A DNA stretch of 64,000 nucleotides from Halobacteriovorax marinus (GCA_002163155.1 MAAO01000016.1:248001-312000), one strand, 5' to 3'; numbered from the stretch's first letter, positions 53,957-61,687 are shown. The notes: generated by a model from the sequence alone, not told the origin. Numbers and translations are program-made.

Positions 53957-53958
53957 TC

Positions 53959-54792
53959 ATGGGAATGAGAATTAACACTAACGTGTCATCACTAGCGGCA
54001 CAGAGAACGTTAAGTAAAACATCAATGAATTTAAATAGTAACTTGAGAAAATTATCCTCAGGTGAAAGAATAACGCGAGCTGCGGATGACGCTGCAGGAC
54101 TCGCTATAAGTGAAAACTTAAGAGCTCAGATTAGAGGAATGAGGCAGGCAAAGAGAAATGCCAACGATGCCATCTCCCTAATTCAGACAGCAGAAGGTGG
54201 ATTGAATGAAATTTCTAACATCGTCATCAGACTTAGAGAACTCTCAATGCAAGCAGCAACAGATACGCTTGGATCAGAAGAGAGAGGGTTCTCAGATATT
54301 GAATTTCAAAGTCTCAAAGAAGAGATTGATAGGATTGCAAGATCTAGTGAATTCAATGGGGTTAAGTTACTTGATGGAACAGGTGGGAGAATGGAATTCC
54401 AGGTTGGGATTCACAACGATCCGCTCAACGACAGACTCACATATGATGGGACTGGATCGGATGCTACGATCACTACGCTTGGACTGTCTGCGGAATCTGT
54501 TGGCTCGAAAGAAGGAGCACAAATTTCACTTAAGAAACTTGATAATGCACTTGTGCAGATCAACGGTGTTAGGTCCACAATGGGTGCCTTACAAAATAGA
54601 CTTTCTTCAACGGTCAACAATTTGGGGATTAGTGAAGAGAATTTAAGTGCGGCTAAGTCACGCATTAGAGATGTTGACATCGCAAGCGAAACTGCTGAGA
54701 TGGCTAAAAACAACATTCTAATGCAATCGGGTGCATCGGTACTCGCGCAAGCGAACCAGTTCCCGAACATAGCATTAAAATTACTTGGTTAA
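53959..54792 (+). CDS. Flagellin (second copy)
   Basis: The 277-residue product begins MGMRINTNVSSLAAQRTL and has the same D0/D1-only architecture as the first copy, with LSSGERITRAADDAAGLAIS (about 37-56) and ENLSAAKSRIRDVDIASETA (about 232-251). The C-terminal tail is different (NQFPNIALKLLG in place of the first copy's tail), so the two flagellins may occupy different filament positions. It is preceded by GAAGGAGA and followed by a terminator. Two copies in tandem are common in filaments with several flagellins. Confidence 0.96.
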   Translation: MGMRINTNVSSLAAQRTLSKTSMNLNSNLRKLSSGERITRAADDAAGLAISENLRAQIRGMRQAKRNANDAISLIQTAEGGLNEISNIVIRLRELSMQAATDTLGSEERGFSDIEFQSLKEEIDRIARSSEFNGVKLLDGTGGRMEFQVGIHNDPLNDRLTYDGTGSDATITTLGLSAESVGSKEGAQISLKKLDNALVQINGVRSTMGALQNRLSSTVNNLGISEENLSAAKSRIRDVDIASETAEMAKNNILMQSGASVLAQANQFPNIALKLLG

Positions 54793-54807
54793 AAAATTGT
54801 TCTTATT

Positions 54808-54839
54808 GCCCCTGCTTCGAATGAAGCAAGGGCATTTTT
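54808..54839 (+). terminator. Terminator after flagellin 2
   Basis: GCCCCTGCTTC and GAAGCAAGGGC form an 11-base-pair stem with one mismatch around GAAT, followed by ATTTTT. It ends the flagellin transcription unit. Confidence 0.9.
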
Positions 54840-54882
54840 GCGTATTATTTTCTAATACTTCAAAAAATGTTATAATCTTCCT

Positions 54883-55881
54883 ATGGAAAATGTAACAACC
54901 TTAGTACCTAAAAGAGAAAAAACAATTCTTATCTTTGGACTTTCTTCTTTTGTAGGATCAAATCTCGCTGAATTTTTTAAAAAAGATTATAGAGTTGTAG
55001 GTAGCTACAATAAGAATCCTGTCTTCATTCCGGGAGTGTTAGCTCTTCCATGTGATGTTCTTAATAAAGAAGAAGTACAGCTTATCCTTTACGCTTTCAA
55101 ACCAGACATAACGATATATGCTATAGGATTGTCCTCTCTCATGGCCTGTGCAAGAGAAGAAGAGCGAGCGGACGCTTTGAATGCAAGTGGACTGTTCAAT
55201 GTTGTAGAGTATTGTCAGCGTTATAAGTCACAGGTTTGTTACATCTCATCAGGATTTGTATTTGGTGGAGAAGATAAAAGTTACATTGAAATGGATATTC
55301 CTGATCCCAATACAGCCTACGGAAAGACTCAGGCTTCTGCTGAATTTTACATACAGAAAACTTCTCTAAATTACTTAGTCTTCAGAGTTTGCAAGCTATA
55401 TGGAAGAGGATTTTTAGAACATAGATTAAACTTTTTTGAAGCCATTCAAAAAGATTTTATGCAAAGAAAGAACGTGAACTTTGATGATTTAGTTAAAACT
55501 GGATACCTTGATATTTATTATCTCGCTATGATTTTAAAAATTACGTTCGAAAAAAATGTTAAAAATCGTCTCTTTCAGATTAGCTCTACTGATTTAGCTA
55601 CACCTTACGAATTCTCAAAATACTATTGCGAAACCTTTAATGAGAGTCCCTCGTTAGTGCAGAAAGGGAGATGGAAGTATCCTATACTTGCTTCTGCTGC
55701 AACTGTTCCTTCTGGTGAAAATATTCTTTTTAAATTAGATGTTTCAAATATTGAAGGCTTTCTAAATATAAAACTACCCAGCGTAAAAGAGTCGATTGAG
55801 TTTACTTTTAATAGGTTTAAAGGAGTAAGTAAATCTGGCAGAAGTAGTGCTAATAAAGGTGAGGGTGTAACTTTTATTTAA
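54883..55881 (+). CDS. NAD(P)-dependent epimerase/reductase of the RmlD-like SDR type
   Basis: The 332-residue product has an N-terminal Rossmann motif ILIFGLSSFVGSNLAEFF (about 15-32, G-x-x-x-x-x-G) and a short-chain dehydrogenase core with SSGFVFGG (about 122-129) and the YGKTQASAE active-site Tyr-x-x-x-Lys (about 145-153). This resembles dTDP-4-dehydrorhamnose reductase, which makes dTDP-rhamnose. No rmlA, B or C lies nearby. Its place after the flagellin genes suggests a sugar donor for flagellin or surface glycosylation, an inference only. About 18 residues precede the Rossmann strand. Confidence 0.8.
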   Translation: MENVTTLVPKREKTILIFGLSSFVGSNLAEFFKKDYRVVGSYNKNPVFIPGVLALPCDVLNKEEVQLILYAFKPDITIYAIGLSSLMACAREEERADALNASGLFNVVEYCQRYKSQVCYISSGFVFGGEDKSYIEMDIPDPNTAYGKTQASAEFYIQKTSLNYLVFRVCKLYGRGFLEHRLNFFEAIQKDFMQRKNVNFDDLVKTGYLDIYYLAMILKITFEKNVKNRLFQISSTDLATPYEFSKYYCETFNESPSLVQKGRWKYPILASAATVPSGENILFKLDVSNIEGFLNIKLPSVKESIEFTFNRFKGVSKSGRSSANKGEGVTFI

Positions 55882-55886
55882 TAAAA

Positions 55887-55905
55887 CGGCTAGATTATCT
55901 AGCCG
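55887..55905. terminator. Perfect hairpin shared by two convergent genes
   Basis: CGGCTAGA and TCTAGCCG pair perfectly around a 3-base loop. The loop TTA is the stop codon of the minus-strand gene. T-rich bases lie on the minus-strand side (TTTTATT) and weakly on the plus side, so it can end both genes. Confidence 0.75.
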
Positions 55906-56428
55906 AATTTCTAATAAACTCTGAAAGGTAATGTCTTACTAGGGCCTCAACTTCAACAATCTCACCATTGAAACGCCAGCTAATATTATTAAATGGACCT
56001 AGATGTGCTCTTACTTCATGAACACCTTGAGAACCAGTTGAATCAGTAGATCTTAAACGTGCAGTAAAGACTTCTTTACCATTTGCCAAGAAACCAATTG
56101 TGATTAAATCTGCAGCTTTTCTTGCGACAACCAGACGAAGGCTATTTCTAAAAAGCATAAAGTCATTAATTGTATTTGAAATTTTAAAAACCTTAATGGC
56201 TGAACCAGATTGATTTGAACCACGAAATTGGTTAAATTTTGAAACAAAAATCTCAAATTTTTCACGGAGCTGATCCATAAAATCAATTGATGATTCTTCA
56301 AGCATGTGAAGTGGGTTTAAGTGGTCATTAAAGTTAACGACACCTGACTCTTCCATGTTGATTTCTTCGAGGGCTAAGCTCTCGATCCATTTTGTTGTAA
56401 TTTCTTGTTGCTCGTTTATTTGATCCAT
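55895..56428 (-). CDS. Hypothetical cytoplasmic protein
   Basis: I do not recognise this 177-residue product. It has no signal peptide or membrane segment. Residues 1-45 are acidic; the rest alternates between helices (about 46-70) and a beta region (about 95-150, with FRNSLRLVVARKAADLITIGFLANGKEVFTA split over strands) and ends in a helix (VEVEALVRHYLSEFI). It is convergent with the reductase gene and is transcribed away from the 6S RNA gene. Coding by length and codon use looks sound. Confidence 0.75.
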   Translation of the reverse strand: MDQINEQQEITTKWIESLALEEINMEESGVVNFNDHLNPLHMLEESSIDFMDQLREKFEIFVSKFNQFRGSNQSGSAIKVFKISNTINDFMLFRNSLRLVVARKAADLITIGFLANGKEVFTARLRSTDSTGSQGVHEVRAHLGPFNNISWRFNGEIVEVEALVRHYLSEFIRNSAR

Positions 56429-56520
56429 ATATTAATAATCTAGAATTGAGCGCAAGCTGTCAATTTTAAACTGTCGAATGGTTGATTTAGAGGGGGATTA
56501 AGGGCGTTAGGTAGCAAGTA

Positions 56521-56708
56521 GGGCCTTGAGCTAGCAGCGTGGAGTCTTCCGCCCGCCATTAGACAGGTGGATGCAGTAATTAATCACTTTAGGCTTCTCG
56601 CTTACAAAATCAAAAGACTCTGTGCAAGCTTGCTCACCGTAATCAGGGACCGCCTCCTTGAAAGAAATTGTAGGGCGAAAAAACTATTACTGCCAACTAC
56701 AAGACCCT
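56521..56708 (-). ncRNA. ssrS: 6S RNA
   Basis: 6S RNA binds the active site of sigma-70 RNA polymerase by mimicking an open promoter and represses transcription in slow growth. On the minus strand a perfect -10 TATAAT (56720-56715) precedes a start near 56708. The 188-base RNA closes with a 17-base-pair stem: GGGTCTTG (56707-56700) with CAAGGCCC (56528-56521), then AGTTGGCAG (56698-56690) with CTGCTAGCT (56537-56529), with one bulged base and G-U pairs. Inside are GCGGTCCCTGA, GGTGAGCA and GCGAGAAGCCTAAA, in the order of E. coli 6S RNA (compare CCGAGAAGCCTTAAA). Length 188 fits the 184 of E. coli. Confidence 0.92.
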
Positions 56709-56714
56709 ATAGCC

Positions 56715-56720
56715 ATTATA
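56715..56720 (-). promoter_or_regulatory. -10 element of the 6S RNA gene
   Basis: TATAAT on the minus strand lies 7 bases before the proposed first base. No good -35 is found at 16-18 bases spacing, so the promoter may depend on upstream AT-rich sequence. The rest of the gap 56429-56520 holds nothing I can support. Confidence 0.65.
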
Positions 56721-56832
56721 CAGGTCTTTAATAGGTTTTAAATAATAAATAATGTACCTCTGTAATTTTAATAGGTTCTAGCTTTTCAATAGGAAAAAGG
56801 TGTTTTTTACGCTTTGAGTTGATGTTTGAGTG

Positions 56833-56838
56833 TATACT
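56833..56838 (+). promoter_or_regulatory. Candidate -10 for the Flp pilin gene
   Basis: TATACT lies 108 bases before the Flp pilin ATG, with TTGAGT only 13 bases upstream, which is too short a spacing for a standard -35. The -35 is therefore unclear. Transcription from here would include the hairpin at 56883-56904. Confidence 0.35.
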
Positions 56839-56882
56839 ATAGGGGAACTTGAGCAGTTTGGTATGTTATTAATTTAATAGAG

Positions 56883-56904
56883 ACTTAAGAAGTTTTTCTT
56901 AAGT
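56883..56904 (+). repeat. Inverted repeat in the Flp pilin leader
   Basis: ACTTAAGAA and TTCTTAAGT form a perfect 9-base-pair stem around GTTT, 42 bases before the pilin start. A related CTTAAG-type repeat lies in the pilA leader (5151-5175). This could be a transcript-stabilising hairpin or a protein site. Confidence 0.6.
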
Positions 56905-56946
56905 TACGGACAGGACGACCGACAAGCTTATTCAAAGGAGTAAGTT

Positions 56947-57132
56947 ATGAAAAAAACTTTGCTGGCCTATTTTAAAGATGAGAGCGGACAAACTTCGACA
57001 GAGTATATCCTTCTTGTTGCAGTTGTGGCCCTAATTGTATTCAAATTTAAAAATGTGGCAACTGAGAGACTCGGTAAACTCACTGATGGAGTTTTCAATA
57101 AAGCCGATACTTTCGTAGATGAAATGGAATAA
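56947..57132 (+). CDS. Flp/Fap-type (class IVb) pilin
   Basis: This is the main subunit of the Tad pilus. The 61-residue precursor has the leader MKKTLLAYFKDESG and then QTSTEYILLVAVVALIVF, with the conserved Glu at position 5 of the mature chain and a Tyr beside it, as in Flp pilins. The mature pilin is about 47 residues. An SD AAAGGAG precedes the ATG. A probable terminator hairpin follows, so the pilin can be made in excess over the assembly genes. Confidence 0.93.
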   Translation: MKKTLLAYFKDESGQTSTEYILLVAVVALIVFKFKNVATERLGKLTDGVFNKADTFVDEME

Positions 57133-57134
57133 GC

Positions 57135-57187
57135 GACCCATCTAAGTTTAAACTTTTATGAATAAGCTTTAGTGGGTCTATTTTCTA
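57135..57187 (+). terminator. Terminator-like hairpin after the Flp pilin gene
   Basis: GACCCA (57135-57140) and TGGGTC (57173-57178) form a stem with a long, partly paired loop, followed by TATTTTCT. The stem is short and the loop long, so it probably lets some transcription pass to the Tad genes, giving more pilin than machine. Confidence 0.5.
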
Positions 57188-57264
57188 AATAGATTCATAT
57201 TTCTCTTGCTAGGAAGATAATTCCTAAGTGTCTAGTTATATATAATTTCTGATAATTTATATGT

Positions 57265-57477
57265 ATGAGAAAACAAAGAAGAGCCGGTCAGGCACTCATT
57301 GAATATCTCATTCTCTTTGCATTCATGTCTCTTATCGCTGTAAACATGGTGAAGGGTATGGGGGGAATGATGACAGCTTCTGTTAGAAGTATTGGTTATC
57401 AACTAACTCAGCAGCTCACAATTGGAGTATGCGATAGAGAGTGTTGGTACGCTGATTATGTGAACAGGACATATTGA
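57265..57477 (+). CDS. Second small prepilin-like protein
   Basis: The 70-residue precursor has a basic leader MRKQRRAG and then QALIEYLILFAFMSLIAVNM, with the same G-Q-x3-E motif as the Flp pilin, so TadV can process it. The mature part has a short C-terminal domain with two cysteines (about 56 and 60), unlike the Flp pilin. It could be a minor pilin. Its stop overlaps the start of the peptidase gene (TGATG). Confidence 0.8.
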   Translation: MRKQRRAGQALIEYLILFAFMSLIAVNMVKGMGGMMTASVRSIGYQLTQQLTIGVCDRECWYADYVNRTY

Positions 57478-57983
57478 TGCCAGTGTCAGTATATTTATTT
57501 CTAGTCGTTCAGCTCGTCTTCGTTGCCTATAATGATATTACTAATAAAAAAATTTCAAATTTGTGGCCACTAATAAATATCGGCTTCTTTATATTGAGTA
57601 CTTTTCTTTTTTCTGATTACTATTCCTTTCAACTTAACACTTTTGTATTTCCAATAACATTTTTCTTGGTAGGTCTTCTTCTCTTTATTTTAAAAATTAT
57701 GGGAGCAGGTGATTCGAAGTATCTTTTATCTTTCTATTTATTAATACCTGTCTCTTTGCACGAGACGGCATTTGTTTTTCTAGCATACTCGACAGTTATT
57801 GTCGGACTCTCATTGCTTTTAACTAATATAATGAAAAGATTTGATATAATAAAAATAGCAATATTAACGAGAAATATTCGTTTAATTAAAACGATATTCG
57901 GACAGAGGTTTTCATACGCCCCTGTTATACTAGTATCTTGGTTGTGGTTTGGATGGGAAATAAGAACAAAAATACTATATTAA
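57477..57983 (+). CDS. tadV: Tad prepilin peptidase TadV/CpaA
   Basis: TadV cuts Flp-type prepilins at the membrane. The 168-residue protein is the short A24 peptidase core without the zinc methylase part of PilD. The two catalytic aspartates lie in VAYNDITNKKISN (about 21) and KIMGAGDSKY (about 80). About five hydrophobic segments are present. The ATG at 57477 overlaps the preceding stop; a TTG at 57474 is an alternative with the same product plus one residue. It has its own C-terminal helix (about 150-168). Confidence 0.92.
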   Translation: MPVSVYLFLVVQLVFVAYNDITNKKISNLWPLINIGFFILSTFLFSDYYSFQLNTFVFPITFFLVGLLLFILKIMGAGDSKYLLSFYLLIPVSLHETAFVFLAYSTVIVGLSLLLTNIMKRFDIIKIAILTRNIRLIKTIFGQRFSYAPVILVSWLWFGWEIRTKILY

Positions 57984-58267
57984 ATAACTACGGACAAAGT
58001 GCTGTGGAGTATATTTTACTTTTATCAGTAATCAGCGTTATAACATTTTCAGTTATAAACTCTAAAAAGTTTAAAGACTTTATCGGAAAAGATTCTGGTT
58101 TCTTTGCGGCGATTAGATCTCAAATTGAATTTTCATATCGACATGGATTTGCTGGTAAATCTGAAAATGACCAATCAGATAATAACTATAGTAGTTTTCA
58201 CGAAACGTACTATAATTATGAAGAGAATCAATCGAGATTTTTTTCAGGAGCAGACCCATATCCTTAA
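57953..58267 (+). CDS. Prepilin/TadE-like small protein
   Basis: The frame is open from 57938, but the ATG at 57953, inside the end of tadV, is the first that leaves a normal leader: MGNKNKNTILNNYG before QSAVEYILLLSVISVITFSV. The G-Q-x3-E motif and hydrophobic helix make it a TadV substrate. The mature part (about 90 residues) is polar and rich in Asn, Ser and Tyr towards the end, unlike Flp pilins. A minor pilin or a pseudopilin is likely. The next gene's apparent start overlaps its end by 10 bases. Confidence 0.75.
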   Translation: MGNKNKNTILNNYGQSAVEYILLLSVISVITFSVINSKKFKDFIGKDSGFFAAIRSQIEFSYRHGFAGKSENDQSDNNYSSFHETYYNYEENQSRFFSGADPYP

Positions 58268-58782
58268 TAACTAAGAAAGAAGACGGTCAATCAACAATAG
58301 AATTCTTGATGACTTTTGTCTTCTCATTCGGATTTATAATTTTATTCTATAAAATTGCTATGGATGCAACGAGTGGCTTTTATATACACTACGCTAACTT
58401 CATGGCCTCTAGAGCTTACTTAACAGTAGATACAAATAGTTCTACTCCAAATGGAGGCGACAATGCAGCTTTGACCCAAGCAAAGATTGTATTTAATAGT
58501 TATAAGCCTGGTGTGATGATCACAGGCTTTAATGGAGTTCTAACTGGGAATGATCCTCAATCAGTATCTAAGAAATTGTATGTAGGAACTAGAGTAGATT
58601 ATTCATTGCCCTTTTCATTTAGTGAAATGATTGGTGGGAGAGAACCTGTGAAGTACGTTTCTGAATCTTTTCTTGGTCGAGAACCAACAAGGGCTGAGTG
58701 TTTAGCTCGAGTTTGCAGTGCCATGCAGGACTTGGGAGTTTCTTGTCAAACGCATGTTACTTTCTTTGATAATGGCTGCTAA
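58258..58782 (+). CDS. TadE-like pseudopilin with an apparent ATA start
   Basis: The first standard start codons (TTG 58306, ATG 58309) would cut off the prepilin leader and have no ribosome-binding site. Upstream in the same frame lies ITKKEDGQSTIEFLMTF, a clear class IVb cleavage motif, and the only codons that could start it are non-standard. ATA at 58258 lies 7 bases after AGGAG (58246-58250), giving 174 residues. The mature part has cysteines near the C terminus (about 147, 151, 161 and 173). An AUA start or a base error are the two readings. Neighbours are all Tad genes. Confidence 0.65.
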   Translation: MSLITKKEDGQSTIEFLMTFVFSFGFIILFYKIAMDATSGFYIHYANFMASRAYLTVDTNSSTPNGGDNAALTQAKIVFNSYKPGVMITGFNGVLTGNDPQSVSKKLYVGTRVDYSLPFSFSEMIGGREPVKYVSESFLGREPTRAECLARVCSAMQDLGVSCQTHVTFFDNGC

Positions 58783-59302
58783 CAAAAAAATAAATTCAAT
58801 TGTTGAAAATGAAAATGGTCAGGCAATCTTTGAGTTTGTCGTATTTCTTCCCTTTATTATTTTTCTTTTTACTGTCTTAGTGAATCTTTCCAATTCTATC
58901 AATGGATCTATTAATCAACAGAAGGCACTGAGAGGATATTTTTATCGTATATTGGAGCATGATTCGAAAGCACCAAATAGGATTGATATTGATTACCTTT
59001 CTAGTCAAGGGAGAAATATCATTGCTCCTGTGAGTCTTGGATGGGCAAAAAAGCGTGTTGGAGATGCTCAATCATTTGGTACATGTTACAAATTTCTTTC
59101 TCTCTTTGGTAGCTCTGATGAAGAGTGTGAAGAAAGCCTTAGTGGTGAAAACTCTTCCAACTTTGTAAAAGTCTTCACTTTCTATGGTGTTTGTGGAAGT
59201 ACCTATCTTAAATCGAGTGGGGGTTTCTATGAAGAAAGTCATTTTCTCAAGATGGGAAATTTTGCCTCTTCTCTTGGATCCGATCATTGCGTTCAGCAAT
59301 AG
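58772..59302 (+). CDS. TadE/TadF-type pseudopilin
   Basis: TadE and TadF are pseudopilins needed for Flp pilus assembly. The frame is open from 58718, but the ATG at 58772, overlapping the previous stop, gives MAANKKINSIVENENG before QAIFEFVVFLPFIIFLFTV, the correct leader length and G-Q-x3-E motif. The mature part of about 160 residues includes four cysteines (about 103, 113, 147 and 174) and is probably folded in the periplasm. It is followed by a gap of 88 bases before cpaB. Confidence 0.82.
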   Translation: MAANKKINSIVENENGQAIFEFVVFLPFIIFLFTVLVNLSNSINGSINQQKALRGYFYRILEHDSKAPNRIDIDYLSSQGRNIIAPVSLGWAKKRVGDAQSFGTCYKFLSLFGSSDEECEESLSGENSSNFVKVFTFYGVCGSTYLKSSGGFYEESHFLKMGNFASSLGSDHCVQQ

Positions 59303-59390
59303 TTTTATTTAACTGACACTTCTTTCCCTATTTCCAACCATTCGTAATTATTTGCTAAAATTAATTGTAGTCATTAAATAAGGTAAAATT

Positions 59391-60206
59391 ATGAACACTA
59401 GAGCACTTACACTTGCCATGATTATTGCATCCTTTGCAATGTTTATGGTCTATACGTACATTGAAGATGAAAAGACAAAAATTATCAAAAAGTATGGTAA
59501 AGAAAAGTCTGTTGTCATTGCTAAGGTCGATATTAAAGAACTTGAATTGATTGATGATTCAAAAGTTACAGTAACTTCTATGCCATCAAACTTCGTACAT
59601 GAAAAAGCTTTTAAAACAATTAAAGAAATTCAAAACACAGTTGCTACAGTACCCATTCTTAAAGGTGAACAAATCACTAAGCCTAGAGTCAGTTGGCCTG
59701 ATGAAAGAAGTGGTCTTTCACGGCAGGTAAGTATTGGTAAACGAGCGATCTCTATTGATATTACTGAAAGAGCTTCCGTTGGTAAGCTAATTAAGCCGGG
59801 GGATAGAGTTGATATACTTGCGGGAATTGATTATGCCGGTGGTAGAAAAGATCTACAAAAAATGAAAACAATTCTTCAAGATGTGCTTATTCTTTCAACA
59901 GGAAAAAGTATCACCGGAAATCTTCCTATTATTGGAGTTAAGACACCTCGGATTATAAAGAAAATGAAGCTAAACACATATAGTGATTATGGAACTGTTA
60001 CTCTTGAACTTGATCCTTATGAAGTTCAGAAGTTAGTATTTATTCTGAGTTATAATGCTGGTAGTAGACCGTACTTATCGCTAAGAAATAATACCGATAA
60101 AAAACCAGTTCGAATTAAATCAACGAAACTTTTTGATATTTTAGGAGAGGATGCTTCTGAAGCAAAATTATTCTTTTCCGAGAAATATAAGAGACAAGGA
60201 AATTAA
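59391..60206 (+). CDS. cpaB: Flp pilus assembly protein CpaB/RcpC
   Basis: CpaB is a periplasmic or membrane-anchored partner of the CpaC secretin. The 271-residue protein has an N-terminal membrane segment (about 7-22), then a SAF domain (about 40-105) with VVIAKVDIKELELI and VPILKGEQITKPRV, and the C-terminal beta domain with RAISIDITERASVGKLIKPGDRVDILA (split, about 118-145). The last codon overlaps the first of cpaC by one base, as in typical Tad operons. A promoter is not obvious. Confidence 0.93.
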   Translation: MNTRALTLAMIIASFAMFMVYTYIEDEKTKIIKKYGKEKSVVIAKVDIKELELIDDSKVTVTSMPSNFVHEKAFKTIKEIQNTVATVPILKGEQITKPRVSWPDERSGLSRQVSIGKRAISIDITERASVGKLIKPGDRVDILAGIDYAGGRKDLQKMKTILQDVLILSTGKSITGNLPIIGVKTPRIIKKMKLNTYSDYGTVTLELDPYEVQKLVFILSYNAGSRPYLSLRNNTDKKPVRIKSTKLFDILGEDASEAKLFFSEKYKRQGN

Positions 60207-61687
60207 TGCAAAAGATTGTTCTTTTCTTAATGTTTTTTATATCTAGTATGACTTTTGCTCAGCAGGGAAAGAATGTTCCTGAGAAGAAGGTTGAAGTTGT
60301 TCTAGGTATTGATAAAATTCAAAAATTTGATTTTGCTCCGTCTACTAAAGTTCAGATTGGTAACGAATCTATTCTTTCTCATGTAATTATTCCTCAAAAA
60401 AGAGAGATCACCTTTAAAGGACTGAAGCCTGGGCAAACATCTGTCATTATTAGAAATACTGTTGGAGATGTTAAGGCAAAATACTTAGTTACGATTACTG
60501 CTACCGATCAATCAAAAGTCGTTCAAGAATTGAAGGAGTTTTTGGGAAAAGTAGAAGGACTCGAGATTGGAATAAAGGGAAATAAAGTTTACGTGGGTGG
60601 TGAGATCGTTGTTCCCTCGGACATAGGTTTGGTTGTAACAGTTCTCGGAGGATATCCAGATGTTGTTCAACTAGTTGAACTCTCTCCTCAGACTCAAAGA
60701 GTTATTGCAAAAAATATGCAAAAAGAGATTCAAAAAAGTAATATGCCAGATGTTACAGTTAGAATTGCAAACGGCTTATTTATGCTTGAAGGAGTGGTTG
60801 GATCCGACGCTGATAAAACTCGCGCAGAACAAATATCCGCGATCTACGTTCCAAATATGATTCAAAGTTTAGCTGTAAGAACTGACGCTGTTCAAACTGC
60901 AAAGAAAAATATTATCCAAAACTTTATAAGTGTAAATGCTAAGAAGAAGCCGCAACCTATCCCTAAGCTGATTAAAATATCAACTCAGTTCGTAGAGCTG
61001 ACAAAAGACTATAACAAAATATTTGGATTTAAATGGGAACCTGTTCTTGGTGGTAATGGCGGATCGTTTTCATTTGGGAAAGGTAATGATGGAGGATTGA
61101 CGACTACATCAAGCGGTACACTCTCTGGAACAATCTCAAACTTGTTCCCACGATTAGCTTCAGCTAAAAGTGCAGGTTATGCTCGGGTGATTCAATCTGG
61201 AGTTATAATTACTAAAGATAAAGTTACAAGCAAGCTTGTTAAGAAAAGTGAAAAACCTTTTGCTATCGGGTCTGGTGAGTTTGTCCGTTCAGAAAAGGCT
61301 TCATCGGGATTTGACCTTTCTATCACACCAACAATTCTACCCCAAGAAAAAATTGACTTAAATATTGGATTAACTGTTAGTGCTAATATTGGAGATCCTC
61401 CAGAGACTACTTCTAATACTATTCAAACAGCTTTGGTCGTTAAGAGTAAGGAAAGTGCTGTTGTTGGTGGAATTGTTGTCAATAAGTCTTCTACAGACTT
61501 TGATAGAAACCCTCCCGGCGGTGTTGATAATGTCGAAGACGGAAATAAATTATTCTCATTTGTAAAATCTAAAGCATATTTAACAAATAAATCTCAGTTC
61601 GTAGTTTTTGTAACACCTGAGATTATAGAGTCTGCCTCATCAGGGACAGAAGATCTTAAACGAAAGTTTAGAAGTAGAAGACGATAA
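60206..61687 (+). CDS. cpaC: Flp pilus secretin CpaC/RcpA
   Basis: CpaC is the outer-membrane pore of the Tad pilus. The 493-residue product has a signal peptide (about 1-18, ending TFAQ), a pilus N-terminal domain (about 25-90), a BON-like domain (about 105-205) and the secretin core (about 250-480) with KISTQFVELTKDYNKIFGF, the late SAVVGGIVV and KSQFVVFVTPEIIES. It is clearly a different subfamily from pilQ: no AMIN domain and a short N-terminal part. The stop overlaps the ATG of the next gene. Confidence 0.94.
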   Translation: MQKIVLFLMFFISSMTFAQQGKNVPEKKVEVVLGIDKIQKFDFAPSTKVQIGNESILSHVIIPQKREITFKGLKPGQTSVIIRNTVGDVKAKYLVTITATDQSKVVQELKEFLGKVEGLEIGIKGNKVYVGGEIVVPSDIGLVVTVLGGYPDVVQLVELSPQTQRVIAKNMQKEIQKSNMPDVTVRIANGLFMLEGVVGSDADKTRAEQISAIYVPNMIQSLAVRTDAVQTAKKNIIQNFISVNAKKKPQPIPKLIKISTQFVELTKDYNKIFGFKWEPVLGGNGGSFSFGKGNDGGLTTTSSGTLSGTISNLFPRLASAKSAGYARVIQSGVIITKDKVTSKLVKKSEKPFAIGSGEFVRSEKASSGFDLSITPTILPQEKIDLNIGLTVSANIGDPPETTSNTIQTALVVKSKESAVVGGIVVNKSSTDFDRNPPGGVDNVEDGNKLFSFVKSKAYLTNKSQFVVFVTPEIIESASSGTEDLKRKFRSRRR

